A DNA stretch of 24,496 nucleotides from JBHJHK01 sp050330975 (GTDB taxonomy: Bacteria; Pseudomonadota; Gammaproteobacteria; Competibacterales; Competibacteraceae). The first letter of the stretch is position 1; the number at the start of each line of letters is the position of its first letter. Positions 14,491-22,980 of the stretch are shown piece by piece. The position numbers were made by a program, and so were the translations under genes. The DNA lies in NCBI GenBank assembly GCA_050330975.1, contig JBHJHK010000306.1:1-24496 (forward strand), read 5' to 3'. The notes beneath the pieces were generated by a model, which was not told where the DNA came from, searched no databases, and worked only from the letters and a program-made list of their open reading frames with translations.

Positions 14491-15819
14491 TCAGGATGCC
14501 TTCCCCCCCTCTACCTCACTCTCCCCGGCGGTGTTTGGGCTCCCTCCCAGGGCTTCCTCATCCGGGGCCCTGGGATCCAACTCGATGGCCGTTGGGGTGG
14601 TGCGGGCCAGCCCCGTCCCCAACCCGACGTAGGCGGTTCGCTCCGTCGGGGCGGCCCGGCGGGTGATGCGGTAGAGGGTGAATAGGGCAAATAGGCTGTG
14701 GATGGCCGTCAAGTAGGCAAACAGAGCACCATTGCCCAATTGCTGCATCAACGTAGCCGCCACCAAAGGTCCCGCGGTGGCCCCCACTCCAAAGGTGAGC
14801 AACAAGCCGCTGCTGGTCTCCACGAAGTGGTCGGGGTCGACGAAGTCGTTGGCATGGGCCACGCACAAGCCGTACATGGAAAATAAAAAGCAGCCGTTGA
14901 CAAAGGCGGCGCCGATGACGATCCAAGGCGCGGCAGCGGTGAGGGCAAAGGTGTGGCCGAGACCGCCGTAGATGAGGAGAAAAAGCTCGGCGACCCCGGC
15001 GCCAGCGCAGGCGATGATCATCACCCAGCGTCGGTCGATGCGATCCGACAACCCCCCCAAGGGTTGTTGAGCCAACGCCCCCCCCACGGCGGCGGCGCTG
15101 GCAAATAGGGCGATCTGGGTCACCGACAATCCCAAGTTTTGGGTGTAGAGGGGGGCGAGTCCCACAAAGGCCCCGTTGGCCAAACCCACAAACAGACAGC
15201 CCACCAGCCCCACGGGCGACACCCGGTACAAATACCCGAGCCTGAGCTTCGCCTGGGTGATGGGGCGCGGCGCCGAGGCGGTGGTGAGCCCCACGGGCAC
15301 CAGCGCCAGGGTGACGGCGATACCCACTACGACGAACAAGGTGGTCTGGGCGGGATCCGCCGTGGGCAACAACAGCTGACCACCGGTCATGGCGCCAAAA
15401 CTGATGGCCATGTAGCTGGCAAACACCTGGCCGAGGTTTTCATTGCTGGCCCGCTCGTTGAGCCAACTCTCGATGACCATAAATAGCCCCGCCATACAAA
15501 ACCCAGTGATGGTGCGCAACGGCAGCCAGCCCAAGGGGTGGATCAGCAGGGTCAGGGCCAATACCGACGCGGCGGTGATGGCGGCGAGCACGGCAAAGGC
15601 GCGGATATGCCCCACTCGCTTTACAATCCCAGGCGTGACAAAGCAGCTGATGACAAACCCCAGGGCGTAGCCCGAGGTGATCAAACCGATGGCGCCGGTG
15701 GTAAACCCCTCTAGATTGGCCCGCACCGGTACCAAAAGGAGTTGCAAGCCGTTGCCCAACAACAATATGGCCGTTCCGACGAGCAGGGCGGAGATGGACA
15801 GCGAGGTGGAAATGGCCAT
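14491..15819 (-). CDS. MFS transporter, YcaD-like
   Basis: From ATG 15819 the product is 442 residues, with about twelve hydrophobic segments. It opens with SISALLVGTAILLLGNGLQ. Family marks include the helix-4/5 stretch IESWLNERASNENLGQVFA, typical of YcaD-like major facilitator proteins, and the middle-loop/helix-8 region QQPLGGLSDRIDRRWVM with the G-x-L-x-D-R-x-x-R-R motif A. The last ~50 residues are a hydrophilic, acidic cytoplasmic tail beyond the usual family end. The substrate is unknown; the family contains inner-membrane transporters of small metabolites or drugs. The start is not certain: no ribosome binding site precedes ATG 15819, and GTG 15834 or ATG 15870 are in frame. It follows the interrupted secreted-protein gene on the same strand by 28 bases and may share its transcript. 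Confidence 0.85.
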   Translation of the reverse strand: MAISTSLSISALLVGTAILLLGNGLQLLLVPVRANLEGFTTGAIGLITSGYALGFVISCFVTPGIVKRVGHIRAFAVLAAITAASVLALTLLIHPLGWLPLRTITGFCMAGLFMVIESWLNERASNENLGQVFASYMAISFGAMTGGQLLLPTADPAQTTLFVVVGIAVTLALVPVGLTTASAPRPITQAKLRLGYLYRVSPVGLVGCLFVGLANGAFVGLAPLYTQNLGLSVTQIALFASAAAVGGALAQQPLGGLSDRIDRRWVMIIACAGAGVAELFLLIYGGLGHTFALTAAAPWIVIGAAFVNGCFLFSMYGLCVAHANDFVDPDHFVETSSGLLLTFGVGATAGPLVAATLMQQLGNGALFAYLTAIHSLFALFTLYRITRRAAPTERTAYVGLGTGLARTTPTAIELDPRAPDEEALGGSPNTAGESEVEGGKAS

Positions 15820-15847
15820 GGGTGGAGGAGTCACAGGGTCGCAGCCC

Positions 15848-16222
15848 TCAACGTCCCGGGAGTTCGACATGGACCATGGCACCCCCCAGGCCGTGGACCG
15901 AATCCCCGGCCCGCACCTGTACCTGCCGGATGCCCGGGGGAATGGTCACCCCCGTCAGGCTGCGGGTAAAGGGCTGTTCGTCGACGTGGGGGTGGTACAG
16001 GGTGCGCACCCCCAACACCTCTCCCTACGGAGTCGTGACCTCGAAGCGATCGGCGTAGTGGTCCCAGCCCTCGTCGGTGTGGCGAACGGTGACGTCAAAG
16101 CGAAACGCGTTACCGGTGGCCCGAACCTCCACGGCCAGGACGTCGGCCTCTCCACCCCAGGAGGGGACGGCCCAGGGGCTCAAAGACACAAGGCAAGCAC
16201 CAATCCAAGAACGGTTTACCAC
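15848..16222 (-). pseudogene. Small exported conserved protein, interrupted by in-frame TAG
   Basis: The start is GTG 16222 with GAGG a few bases upstream. The frame opens with a weak signal peptide (MVNRSWIGACLVSLSPWAVPSWGGEA). There follows ADVLAVEVRATGNAFRFDVTVRHTDEGWDHYADRFEV, then TAG at 16027-16025 (codon 66). The same frame continues without a break for 58 codons to TGA at 15850-15848: GEVLGVRTLYHPHVDEQ, PFTRSL, a VTIPPG segment and RAGDSVHGLGGAMVHVELPGR. From memory, the two halves together read like one conserved secreted beta-sandwich family of about 120 residues, in which the HPHVDEQPFTRSL region and the DSVHG segment are the best-kept parts. The TAG is therefore a nonsense mutation or a sequence error. 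Readthrough by a recoded amber is unlikely, because at least eight genes here end normally in TAG. The family's function is unknown. Confidence 0.7.
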
Positions 16223-16345
16223 GGATACCTCGATGGCCGGTCTAAAAGGGGAAGTGGACGATTCCTCGGGGTCGCTTGAGATGCACAACCTCAAACCCCG
16301 TGTACACTGTACGCCCAGCGACCACGCCAAACTCGATGAATTGCC

Positions 16346-17950
16346 ATGAGTGACTTTCTCCACCAACTCCAGCGCCGGCGTACCTTCGCCATTATCTCCC
16401 ACCCCGACGCCGGCAAGACCACGCTGACGGAAAAACTGTTGCTGTTCGGCGGTGCCATCCAGCTGGCGGGCACCGTCAAGGGCCGCAAGGCGGCCCGCCC
16501 CGCCCCCTCCGACTGGATGGAGCTGGAAAAGCAACGGGGCATCTCGGTGACCTCGTCGGTGATGCAGTTCCCCTACCAAGAGCGCATCATCAATTTGCTG
16601 GACACCCCGGGCCACGCCGACTTCTCCGAGGACACCTACCGCACCTTGACGGCGGTGGATTCGGCCTTGATGGTCATCGACTGCGCCAAGGGCGTCGAGG
16701 AGCGCACCATCAAGCTCATGGAGGTGTGTCGGTTGCGGACCACCCCCATCTTCACCTTTATCAACAAACTCGACCGGGAGGGGCGGGACCCCATCGAGTT
16801 GATGGACGAGGTGGAGGAAATCCTCAAGATCCGCTGTGCCCCGGTGACCTGGCCCATCGGCATGGGCCGGGACCTCAAGGGGGTGTACCACCTCTACCGG
16901 GATTTTGTGCACCTCTACGAGCCCTCCCGGGATGGGCGCATCAACGCCTCCAGCGTCGTCCAGGGTCTGGACAACCCGGAACTCGACCGCGTCTTGGGGG
17001 CGGACCGGGCCGGGGAGCTGCGGGAGACCGTGGAGCTGGTGCGGGGCGCCAGCCATCCCTTTGAGCTGGAGGCCTATTTGGCCGCCCAACTCACCCCGGT
17101 GTTCTTCGGCTCGGCCATCAACAGCTTTGGGGTCCAGGAGATGCTAGACGGCTTTGTGGAGTTTGCCCCACTGCCCCAGCCCCGGCCCACCGACCAGCGC
17201 CAGGTGGCCCCCGACGAGGAAAAATTTTCCGGGTTTGTGTTTAAAATACAGGCCAACATGGACCCGGCCCACCGGGACCGCATGGCCTTTGTCCGGGTGT
17301 GCTCGGGGGTGTATCGACCGGGGATGAAAGTGCGCCACGTGCGGCTCAACCGCGAGGTGAAAATCAACGACGCCCTGACGTTTATGGCCTCGGACCGGGA
17401 GCACACCGAAGCCGCCTACCCCGGGGATATCATCGGCATCCACAACCACGGCACCCTGCGCATCGGCGACACCCTGGTGGAGGGGAGCGATGGGTTGCAC
17501 TTCACCGGCATCCCCGACTTCGCCCCGGAGCTGTTTCGCCGCGCTCGCCTCAGGGACCCCCTCAAGACCAAGGCCCTCCTCAAGGGTTTGGAGCAGCTGT
17601 GCGAGGAGGGGGCCACCCAGCTGTTTCGGCCGTTGATCAACAACGATCTGATCCTAGGGGCCGTGGGGATCTTGCAGTTTGACGTCACCGCCCACCGCCT
17701 CAAACACGAGTACAACGTGGATTGTCTGTTTGAAAACGTCAATGTCCACACCGCCCGCTGGGTCTACGGTGGCGACGCCAAGAAATTCGAAGAATTCAAG
17801 CGCAAAAACCAGGAAAATCTGGCCTTGGACCACCACGAGGCCTTGGTGTACGTCGCCCCCACCCGGGTAAACCTCCAGCTGGCCCAGGAGCGCTGGCCCG
17901 AGGTGACCTTCAGCGCCACCCGGGAGCACGGCGCCCGGGGCGCCCATTGA
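16346..17950 (+). CDS. prfC: Peptide chain release factor 3 (RF3)
   Basis: The product is 534 residues, close to the E. coli length of 529. RF3 is a translational GTPase that removes RF1/RF2 from the ribosome after termination. The GTPase motifs are intact: HPDAGKTT (19-26, G1), RGISVTSS (G2 region), DTPGHADFSED (G3) and NKLDREG (G4). The G2-G3 sequence and the ending HHEALVYVAPTRVNLQLAQERWPEV are specific to RF3 rather than EF-G or TypA. It begins at ATG 16346 without a strong ribosome binding site. The DUF2970 gene follows 11 bases after its stop, so the two are likely co-transcribed. The 123-base gap on its left also carries the start of a divergent gene. Confidence 0.97.
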   Translation: MSDFLHQLQRRRTFAIISHPDAGKTTLTEKLLLFGGAIQLAGTVKGRKAARPAPSDWMELEKQRGISVTSSVMQFPYQERIINLLDTPGHADFSEDTYRTLTAVDSALMVIDCAKGVEERTIKLMEVCRLRTTPIFTFINKLDREGRDPIELMDEVEEILKIRCAPVTWPIGMGRDLKGVYHLYRDFVHLYEPSRDGRINASSVVQGLDNPELDRVLGADRAGELRETVELVRGASHPFELEAYLAAQLTPVFFGSAINSFGVQEMLDGFVEFAPLPQPRPTDQRQVAPDEEKFSGFVFKIQANMDPAHRDRMAFVRVCSGVYRPGMKVRHVRLNREVKINDALTFMASDREHTEAAYPGDIIGIHNHGTLRIGDTLVEGSDGLHFTGIPDFAPELFRRARLRDPLKTKALLKGLEQLCEEGATQLFRPLINNDLILGAVGILQFDVTAHRLKHEYNVDCLFENVNVHTARWVYGGDAKKFEEFKRKNQENLALDHHEALVYVAPTRVNLQLAQERWPEVTFSATREHGARGAH

Positions 17951-17961
17951 GGGCCGAGCGG

Positions 17962-18213
17962 GTGTCCGATCGCGAATCCCAATCCAACGCCAATCCCCAC
18001 ACCAACCCCGAACCCGCCGTGGGGCCCTGGGAAGTCACCAAGAGCGTGCTGGCGGCGTTTTTCGGCGTCCAAAGCGAGAAAAACCGCGCCCGGGATTTCA
18101 CCCACGGCAAGATGCACCACTTCGTCATCGCCGGAGTCATCCTCACCGTGCTGTTTGTGGTGCTGGTCTACACCGTCGTCCAGTTGGTATTGGCGGCCGC
18201 CGGGGTTCCATAG
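17962..18213 (+). CDS. DUF2970 small membrane protein
   Basis: The product is 83 residues from GTG 17962, which has AGGG eight bases upstream; the frame also allows a TTG at 17947 overlapping the prfC stop. After a polar N-terminus, GPWEVTKSVLAAFFGVQSEKNRARDF is the signature of DUF2970. One transmembrane helix follows (VIAGVILTVLFVVLVYTVVQLVLAA) to the C-terminus. The function is unknown; the family is common in gamma- and betaproteobacteria. It sits between prfC and prlC in the same direction. Confidence 0.85.
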   Translation: MSDRESQSNANPHTNPEPAVGPWEVTKSVLAAFFGVQSEKNRARDFTHGKMHHFVIAGVILTVLFVVLVYTVVQLVLAAAGVP

Positions 18214-18270
18214 CCACCGGCGCCACCACCTCCTGGACGCCTTCCCAACGAAGGTAGTAAAAGCGCTGTC

Positions 18271-20322
18271 ATGACTGAATCCACCAATCCTCTGTTGTCT
18301 CCCTGGACGACGCCCTTTGGCGTGCCGCCCTTCGCTGGCATCACTCCCGACCATTTCCCCGTCGCCTTTGACAAGGCTTTGGCGGAGCACCGGGGGGAGA
18401 TCGACGCCATCGCCGCCGATCCCAACCCCCCCACGGTGGCCAATACCCTGGATACCCTGGAGCGCTCCGGGTCGGCGTTGGAGCGGGTGTCCAGCGTGTT
18501 CTGGCACCTGGCCGGGGCCCACACCAACGATGACCTCCAGGCATTGGAGCGGGCGTTGGCGCCGCAGATGGCGGATCACTTCAGTGCCATCACCGCCAAC
18601 AGCGCCCTGTTCCAGCGCCTCGATGACCTCTGGCGCCGCCGGGAAGAACTCCCGTTGACCGACGAGCAGTATCGGGCCTTGGAACGCAGCCACAAGCGCT
18701 TTGTCCGCGCCGGGGCGGCCTTGGACGAGCCCCAAAAACAGCGCCTGGCGGCCATCAAATCCCGCCTGGCTACCCTGGGCACCCAGTTTGGCCAAAACGT
18801 GTTGGCCGACGAGCGGGATTTCCAGCTGCCCCTGTTCGATGAGGCCGACCTGGCGGGGTTGCCGGAATTCGTGGTCACCGCCGCCGCCGCAGCGGCCCGG
18901 GAGCGAGGTGCCACGGCAAATTATATCATCACCTTGTCGCGCTCCCTTATCGAGCCCTTTTTGGCGTTTTCCACCCGCCGGGACCTCCGGGAGCAGGCGT
19001 TTCGGGCTTGGAGCAGCCGGGGGGAGAGCGGCGGAGCCAGTGACAACCGGGCCATCGTCGCGGAGATGCTGGCCCTGCGCCAAGAGCGGGCGGCGCTGTT
19101 GGGGTTTGCCACCTTTGCCGACTACCAGACCGACGACCGGATGGCCAAGACGCCAAAGGCGGTGCGGGAGCTCTTGGAAACGGTGTGGGCGGCGGCGTCC
19201 CGGCGGGTCGACGAAGAGCGCGCCGCCCTCCAGGCCCTGGCGGCGGATGAGGGGCTCAACGACACCCTGGCCCCCTGGGACTGGCGGTTTTACGCCGAGC
19301 GCCGTCGCCACCGGGAGTTCGCCCTAGACGAGACCGAGCTCAAGCCTTACTTTCCCCTGGAGCAGATGATCCAGGCGGCGTTTTACACCGCCCAGCGGCT
19401 GTTTGGCCTCGCGTTCACCGAGCGCACCGACTTGGCGTTCTACCACCCCAGTGTGCGGGCCTTTGAGGTCAAAGATCGACGGGGACAGCCCGTGGGGCTG
19501 TTTGTGGGGGACTATTTCAACCGGGCCTCCAAGCGCTCGGGGGCTTGGATGAGTGCCCTGCGGCGGCAACAGCGCTTGGCGGGCGACATCCGCCCCATCG
19601 TGGTCAACGTGGCCAACTTTGCCCCGGGGGGGGAGGGGCAGCCGGCGCTGTTGTCCTTCGACGATGCCCGGACCCTGTTCCACGAGTTTGGCCACGCCCT
19701 CCACGGGCTGTTGTCCGACGTCACCTACCCGTCGTTGTCGGGCACCAGTGTGGCCCAGGACTTCGTCGAATTGCCCTCCCAGCTGTTCGAGCACTGGCTG
19801 TTGTGTGACGAAGTGTTGGAGCGCTTTGCCCGCCGGGCCAGCGACGGCGCCCCGCTGCCCGCCGAATTGCGGGAAAAGCTCCGGGCGGCGCGGACCTACA
19901 ACCAGGGGTTTGCCACCACCGAGTACCTGGCGTCGGCCATGGTGGATTTGGATCTCCACGCCGCGCCCCGGGGGGGCGATGTCGATCCCCTGGCGCTCGA
20001 GGCCGACACCCTGGCGCGGATGGCCATGCCCGAGGCCGTGGCCATGCGCCACCGCACGCCCCATTTTTTGCATTTGTTCACCGGGGATGGCTACGCCGCC
20101 GGCTACTACAGTTACCTGTGGTCGGAGGTGTTGGACGCCGACGCCTTTGCCGCCTTTGAGGAAACGGGGGATGTGTTTCACCCCGACATCGCCCAGCGCC
20201 TCAAGGCCTATATCTATGCCGCCGGGGGCACCCGGGACGAGGCCGAGGCCTACAAGGCCTTCCGCGGCGCGTTGCCCAAGGTGGAGGGCCTTTTGAAAAA
20301 GCGCGGGTTGGTGGCGGCCTAG
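18271..20322 (+). CDS. prlC: Oligopeptidase A, M3 family zinc metallopeptidase
   Basis: The product is 683 residues, almost identical in length to E. coli PrlC. It degrades short peptides in the cytoplasm, including products of other proteases and cleaved signal peptides. The zinc site is complete: HEFGH at 471-475 (FHEFGHALHG) and the third ligand Glu500 in DFVELPSQLFEHW. The C-terminal substrate-binding segment FTGDGYAAGYYSYLWSEVLDADAF is also typical. The N-terminus is the all-helical M3 lid (NPLLSPWTTPFGVPPF). The start is ATG 18271 with only a weak upstream AAGG at long spacing. It follows the DUF2970 gene by 57 bases. Its 3' end faces the minus-strand operon across a hairpin. Confidence 0.96.
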   Translation: MTESTNPLLSPWTTPFGVPPFAGITPDHFPVAFDKALAEHRGEIDAIAADPNPPTVANTLDTLERSGSALERVSSVFWHLAGAHTNDDLQALERALAPQMADHFSAITANSALFQRLDDLWRRREELPLTDEQYRALERSHKRFVRAGAALDEPQKQRLAAIKSRLATLGTQFGQNVLADERDFQLPLFDEADLAGLPEFVVTAAAAAARERGATANYIITLSRSLIEPFLAFSTRRDLREQAFRAWSSRGESGGASDNRAIVAEMLALRQERAALLGFATFADYQTDDRMAKTPKAVRELLETVWAAASRRVDEERAALQALAADEGLNDTLAPWDWRFYAERRRHREFALDETELKPYFPLEQMIQAAFYTAQRLFGLAFTERTDLAFYHPSVRAFEVKDRRGQPVGLFVGDYFNRASKRSGAWMSALRRQQRLAGDIRPIVVNVANFAPGGEGQPALLSFDDARTLFHEFGHALHGLLSDVTYPSLSGTSVAQDFVELPSQLFEHWLLCDEVLERFARRASDGAPLPAELREKLRAARTYNQGFATTEYLASAMVDLDLHAAPRGGDVDPLALEADTLARMAMPEAVAMRHRTPHFLHLFTGDGYAAGYYSYLWSEVLDADAFAAFEETGDVFHPDIAQRLKAYIYAAGGTRDEAEAYKAFRGALPKVEGLLKKRGLVAA

Positions 20323-20353
20323 GGCGGTGGGATTCGCTTCAGACCATGGGTGA

Positions 20354-20370
20354 GGGGGACAAAGTCCCCC
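20354..20370. terminator. Hairpin between convergent genes, probable bidirectional terminator
   Basis: GGGGGAC-AAA-GTCCCCC is a perfect 7-base stem with a 3-base loop, located between the stop of prlC (20322) and the stop of the convergent gene (20396). There is no T-run on either side, so it is not a canonical rho-independent terminator, but its strength and position suggest termination or mRNA 3'-end protection for both strands. Confidence 0.5.
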
Positions 20371-20395
20371 GGGAAGCCCTGGGCGTTGGCCAACA

Positions 20396-20995
20396 TCACC
20401 CAGGGTTCACCACCCGAAAGCTCTCCACCCACACCAACTCACACGCCCCGGCCCCGGTATCGTCGCGGGTCAGGGAGCTTTGCCAAAACCAACCGTCGTC
20501 GCGGTCGATGCGCACCAGGTAGCCGTTGAGTTCGATGAGCTCCCCCACCCGAGCCCGCTGGATAGCTCGTTCGATGTAATCCTGGGCGGGCACCACGTGC
20601 AGGTTGGCCAGGTGGCTAGCCATCTCCCGCGGGGGAATGGGCGGCGCTTGATCCCACTGGTGAAACAAAAACCGGCCCCCTTGGCGAAAGGTGACCTGTG
20701 CCAACACCTGTTCATCGGACATCCGCCCCCAACCCAAGCCCAAGTCCACCGGGGATAGAGCCGCTTCGGCGTCCCAGCGGTAGGTCTTCTTGGCCAACAC
20801 TTTGGCCACGGTGTGGAACTCGGCTAGGGGCGTGACGCGGTAGCCGTTGTGATAGAACGCCTCGGGGCGGGCAATGGCCTTTTGCCAGGGAGGATCGGGG
20901 GCCATGACACCGGGGCCCAATTCGACGCTACCCTCCCAGGACCACCACCACTGCCCCAGGGCGATGACCACCATGACCACCAACCACTTGTTCAT
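20396..20995 (-). CDS. Conserved exported hypothetical protein
   Basis: The product is 199 residues from ATG 20995, with a strong GAGGGAG five bases upstream. The first ~19 residues (MNKWLVVMVVIALGQWWWSW) form a signal peptide or N-terminal anchor. The rest contains FYHNGYRVTPLAEF, SPVDLGLGWGRMSD, PPIPPREMASHLANLHVVPA, the segment GELIELNGYLVRIDRDDGWFW, and a Cys near the end (GACELVWVE). I recall uncharacterised gammaproteobacterial proteins with this arrangement but no experimental function. The GYLV...WFWQSSLTRDDTG region looks like a small beta-barrel (OB-like). It is the last gene of the rpsP-rimM-trmD-rplS-cysQ-HAD run, 31 bases after the HAD gene. Confidence 0.8.
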   Translation of the reverse strand: MNKWLVVMVVIALGQWWWSWEGSVELGPGVMAPDPPWQKAIARPEAFYHNGYRVTPLAEFHTVAKVLAKKTYRWDAEAALSPVDLGLGWGRMSDEQVLAQVTFRQGGRFLFHQWDQAPPIPPREMASHLANLHVVPAQDYIERAIQRARVGELIELNGYLVRIDRDDGWFWQSSLTRDDTGAGACELVWVESFRVVNPG

Positions 20996-21026
20996 CGACG
21001 CTCCCTCGAAAACATCATCCAGGCCC

Positions 21027-21695
21027 TCAGTTTAGCGCGAGTCCCCACGCCCTAGACAAGTCGGCCATGGCGGCAAACACCCGGCCCCCGGCGCGGGCGT
21101 GGTCTGCGCCATCCCCCTCGGGGACGTAAGCCCACACCGCCATCCCCGCCGCCACCGCAGCCCGCACCCCATTGAGGCTGTCTTCCACCACCCAACAGCG
21201 CTCGGGGGCCACGCCCATTTGCCGGGCGGCGTAGAGAAACACATCGGGGTGGGGTTTGGCCCGGGGCACCTGCTGGGCGGAGTACAGCCGATCGCCGAAG
21301 TAGGGGGCAAGCCCCGTCAAGCCCAGGGTCAGCCGCATCTTGGCCAAACTCCCCGACGAGGCCACGCACAGAGGATAGCCACGGGCGCCCAGGCGCTGGA
21401 GGAGCGCCACCACCCCGGGGACGGGACGCAACTGGCGGCGAAAGGCGGCGTCGCGCTCGGCCTCAAAGGCCGCCAGCCAGGGGAGGGGGAGGGGACGACC
21501 CGTGTGGGCCTCCACCATGGACACCACGCAATCCATAGAGCGACCCAGAAACCGGGCCCGGGATTGGGCCGGGGTGGTGGGCCAGCCGGCGGCGCTCACC
21601 GCCGCGGCCAACAGGTGGCTGGTGAGGATCTCGCTGTCCACCAGCACCCCATCGCAGTCAAAGATCACCAACGCCCTGGCGGACTCAACGGCCAA
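21027..21695 (-). CDS. HAD-superfamily (subfamily IA) phosphatase
   Basis: The HAD motifs are all present: IFDCDGVLVDSE (nucleophile and acid Asp), VASSG (motif II), RAKPHPDVFLYAA (motif III Lys) and VVEDSLNGVRAAVAAGM (motif IV). This matches beta-phosphoglucomutase/phosphoglycolate-phosphatase-like enzymes with a helical cap after motif I; the substrate is not determinable. The frame is open far upstream across cysQ, but that part is a shadow. The true start is unclear because no ATG lies near motif I. TTG 21695 gives 222 residues; GTG 21668 has AGGG five bases upstream and gives a protein starting directly at IFDCDG; a CTG overlaps the cysQ stop. It lies just after cysQ, so translational coupling is likely. 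Confidence 0.85.
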   Translation of the reverse strand: MAVESARALVIFDCDGVLVDSEILTSHLLAAAVSAAGWPTTPAQSRARFLGRSMDCVVSMVEAHTGRPLPLPWLAAFEAERDAAFRRQLRPVPGVVALLQRLGARGYPLCVASSGSLAKMRLTLGLTGLAPYFGDRLYSAQQVPRAKPHPDVFLYAARQMGVAPERCWVVEDSLNGVRAAVAAGMAVWAYVPEGDGADHARAGGRVFAAMADLSRAWGLALN

Positions 21696-21727
21696 AGGGG
21701 AGGTGAGGGCTGGGGTGGACGCCGAGG

Positions 21728-22549
21728 TCAGGGGAGAGCGTCCAACGGCGTCAGCCAATCCCGATCGCCGTCGCCACACACCAGAAAATGGGGATTGAGG
21801 AGGGATTCGCCCTGGTTGTAACGCAACCGCTGGCCACTCAGGTCCATCACCCGCCCCCCGGCCCGCTCCACCACACACTGAGCGGCGGCGGTGTCCCACT
21901 CCGAGGTGGGACCAAACCGCGGATAGAGATCCGCCGCCCCCTCGGCCACCAGGCAAAACTTCAATGCACTGCCTATGGGCACCAGCTCAAAGGCCCCCAG
22001 GCGGGCCAAATACGCCTCCACGGCGGGATTGGCGTGGGAGCGGCTCCCCACTACCCGCAACGGGGTGGCGGGGGGTCGGGTGACGGCGATGGGCAGTGGG
22101 GTCCCATCGTCGTCCCAGCGCAGGGCCCCGAGGGTCGGGCCCGCGGCGTAGCAGCGGCCTTGGGCTGGAATGTGGACCAATCCCAACACGGGAAAACCAT
22201 CCTCCACCAAGGCGATATTGACGGTAAACTCGCCGTTGCGGCGGACGAACTGCTTGGTGCCGTCCAAAGGGTCCACCAGCCAAAAACGCCGCCAGTGGCG
22301 CCGCTCGGCGAAGTCCACCACCTGGGACTCCTCCGACAACACCGGCCAGTGGGGGGTCAAGGCCTCAAGGCCTGAGGTGATCACTCCGTGGGCCGCCACA
22401 TCGGCCTCGGTCAACGGCGATTGGTCGCTTTTGGTGTCCACGGTGAAATCCCGTTGGTACACCGCCATAATCGCCGCCGCCGCCTTGAGGGACACCGCCC
22501 GGACGGCTTTGAGGAGTCCGGCGTCGTCGACGCCGTCTAGAGCAGTCAT
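21728..22549 (-). CDS. cysQ: 3'(2'),5'-bisphosphate nucleotidase CysQ
   Basis: The 273-residue product belongs to the inositol-monophosphatase-like, Li+-sensitive phosphatases. It removes the 3'-phosphate from PAP, a by-product of sulfate assimilation, and possibly from PAPS. The metal-binding residues are visible: LTEAD (Glu48), LSEES (71-75), LVDPLDGTKQF (Asp93, Asp96) and SEWDTAAAQ (the WD-x-A motif). The DGTKQF form is specific for CysQ rather than SuhB. It starts at ATG 22549, eight bases after rplS, and is probably read from the ribosomal operon. In E. coli cysQ lies elsewhere, so this placement is lineage-specific. Confidence 0.93.
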   Translation of the reverse strand: MTALDGVDDAGLLKAVRAVSLKAAAAIMAVYQRDFTVDTKSDQSPLTEADVAAHGVITSGLEALTPHWPVLSEESQVVDFAERRHWRRFWLVDPLDGTKQFVRRNGEFTVNIALVEDGFPVLGLVHIPAQGRCYAAGPTLGALRWDDDGTPLPIAVTRPPATPLRVVGSRSHANPAVEAYLARLGAFELVPIGSALKFCLVAEGAADLYPRFGPTSEWDTAAAQCVVERAGGRVMDLSGQRLRYNQGESLLNPHFLVCGDGDRDWLTPLDALP

Positions 22550-22557
22550 CCCTCGAC

Positions 22558-22914
22558 CTAGCGCTTGGTGACCTTTTCTTTGATCCGCGCCGCCTTGCCC
22601 TCCAGACCCCGCAGGTAGTAGAGCTTGGCCCGGCGCACATCGCCCCTGCGCTTGACGCTGATGTTGGCAATGGCGGGGCTGTAGGTCTGGAACACCCGCT
22701 CCACCCCCTCGCCGTGGGAAATCTTGCGCACGGTGAAGGCCGAATTGAGGCCGCGATTGCGCTTGGCGATCACCACCCCCTCAAAGGCCTGGAGGCGCTC
22801 GCGGTTGCCCTCGACCACCTTGACTTGGACGATAACCGTATCCCCAGGGGAAAACTCGGGAATGGTTTTGCCCTGCATTTGTTCGAGTTCTAGTTGTTCG
22901 ATGATATGGCTCAC
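22558..22914 (-). CDS. rplS: 50S ribosomal protein L19
   Basis: The product is 118 residues, compared with 115 in E. coli. L19 lies at the interface of the 30S and 50S subunits. The start is GTG 22914, with AGGAGA seven bases upstream, giving MSHIIEQLELEQ. Family-specific segments are PGDTVIVQVKVVEGNRERLQAFEG, the NRGLNSAFTVRKIS stretch, GEGVERVFQTYSP and RRAKLYYLRGLEGKAARIKEK. The frame extends 21 codons further upstream, but that part is not conserved. It follows trmD by 66 bases, in the standard gene order. Confidence 0.97.
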   Translation of the reverse strand: MSHIIEQLELEQMQGKTIPEFSPGDTVIVQVKVVEGNRERLQAFEGVVIAKRNRGLNSAFTVRKISHGEGVERVFQTYSPAIANISVKRRGDVRRAKLYYLRGLEGKAARIKEKVTKR

Positions 22915-22980
22915 GATGACATCTCCTAATGAAAGACAGGCGAAGGCCTGGGCCCTCGGGTTCTGGTCGGCAATCAATGC

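Noticed and set aside
16025..16027. Pyrrolysine or other amber recoding
   Set aside because: TAG is the ordinary stop of at least eight genes in this window, and no pyl gene is seen.
16300..16307. GTGTACAC palindrome between prfC and the divergent gene
   Set aside because: Only eight bases and without a matching known operator or well-spaced promoter; likely chance.
6280..17950. Functional link between the PCRF-like domain and prfC because both concern release factors
   Set aside because: They are about 10 kb apart with unrelated genes between; prfC is a housekeeping gene and proximity is not evidence.
17764..19311. Long minus-strand frame (515 codons) across prfC, the DUF2970 gene and prlC
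   Set aside because: It covers three well-identified plus-strand genes and has Gly/Arg/Gln-rich shadow composition.
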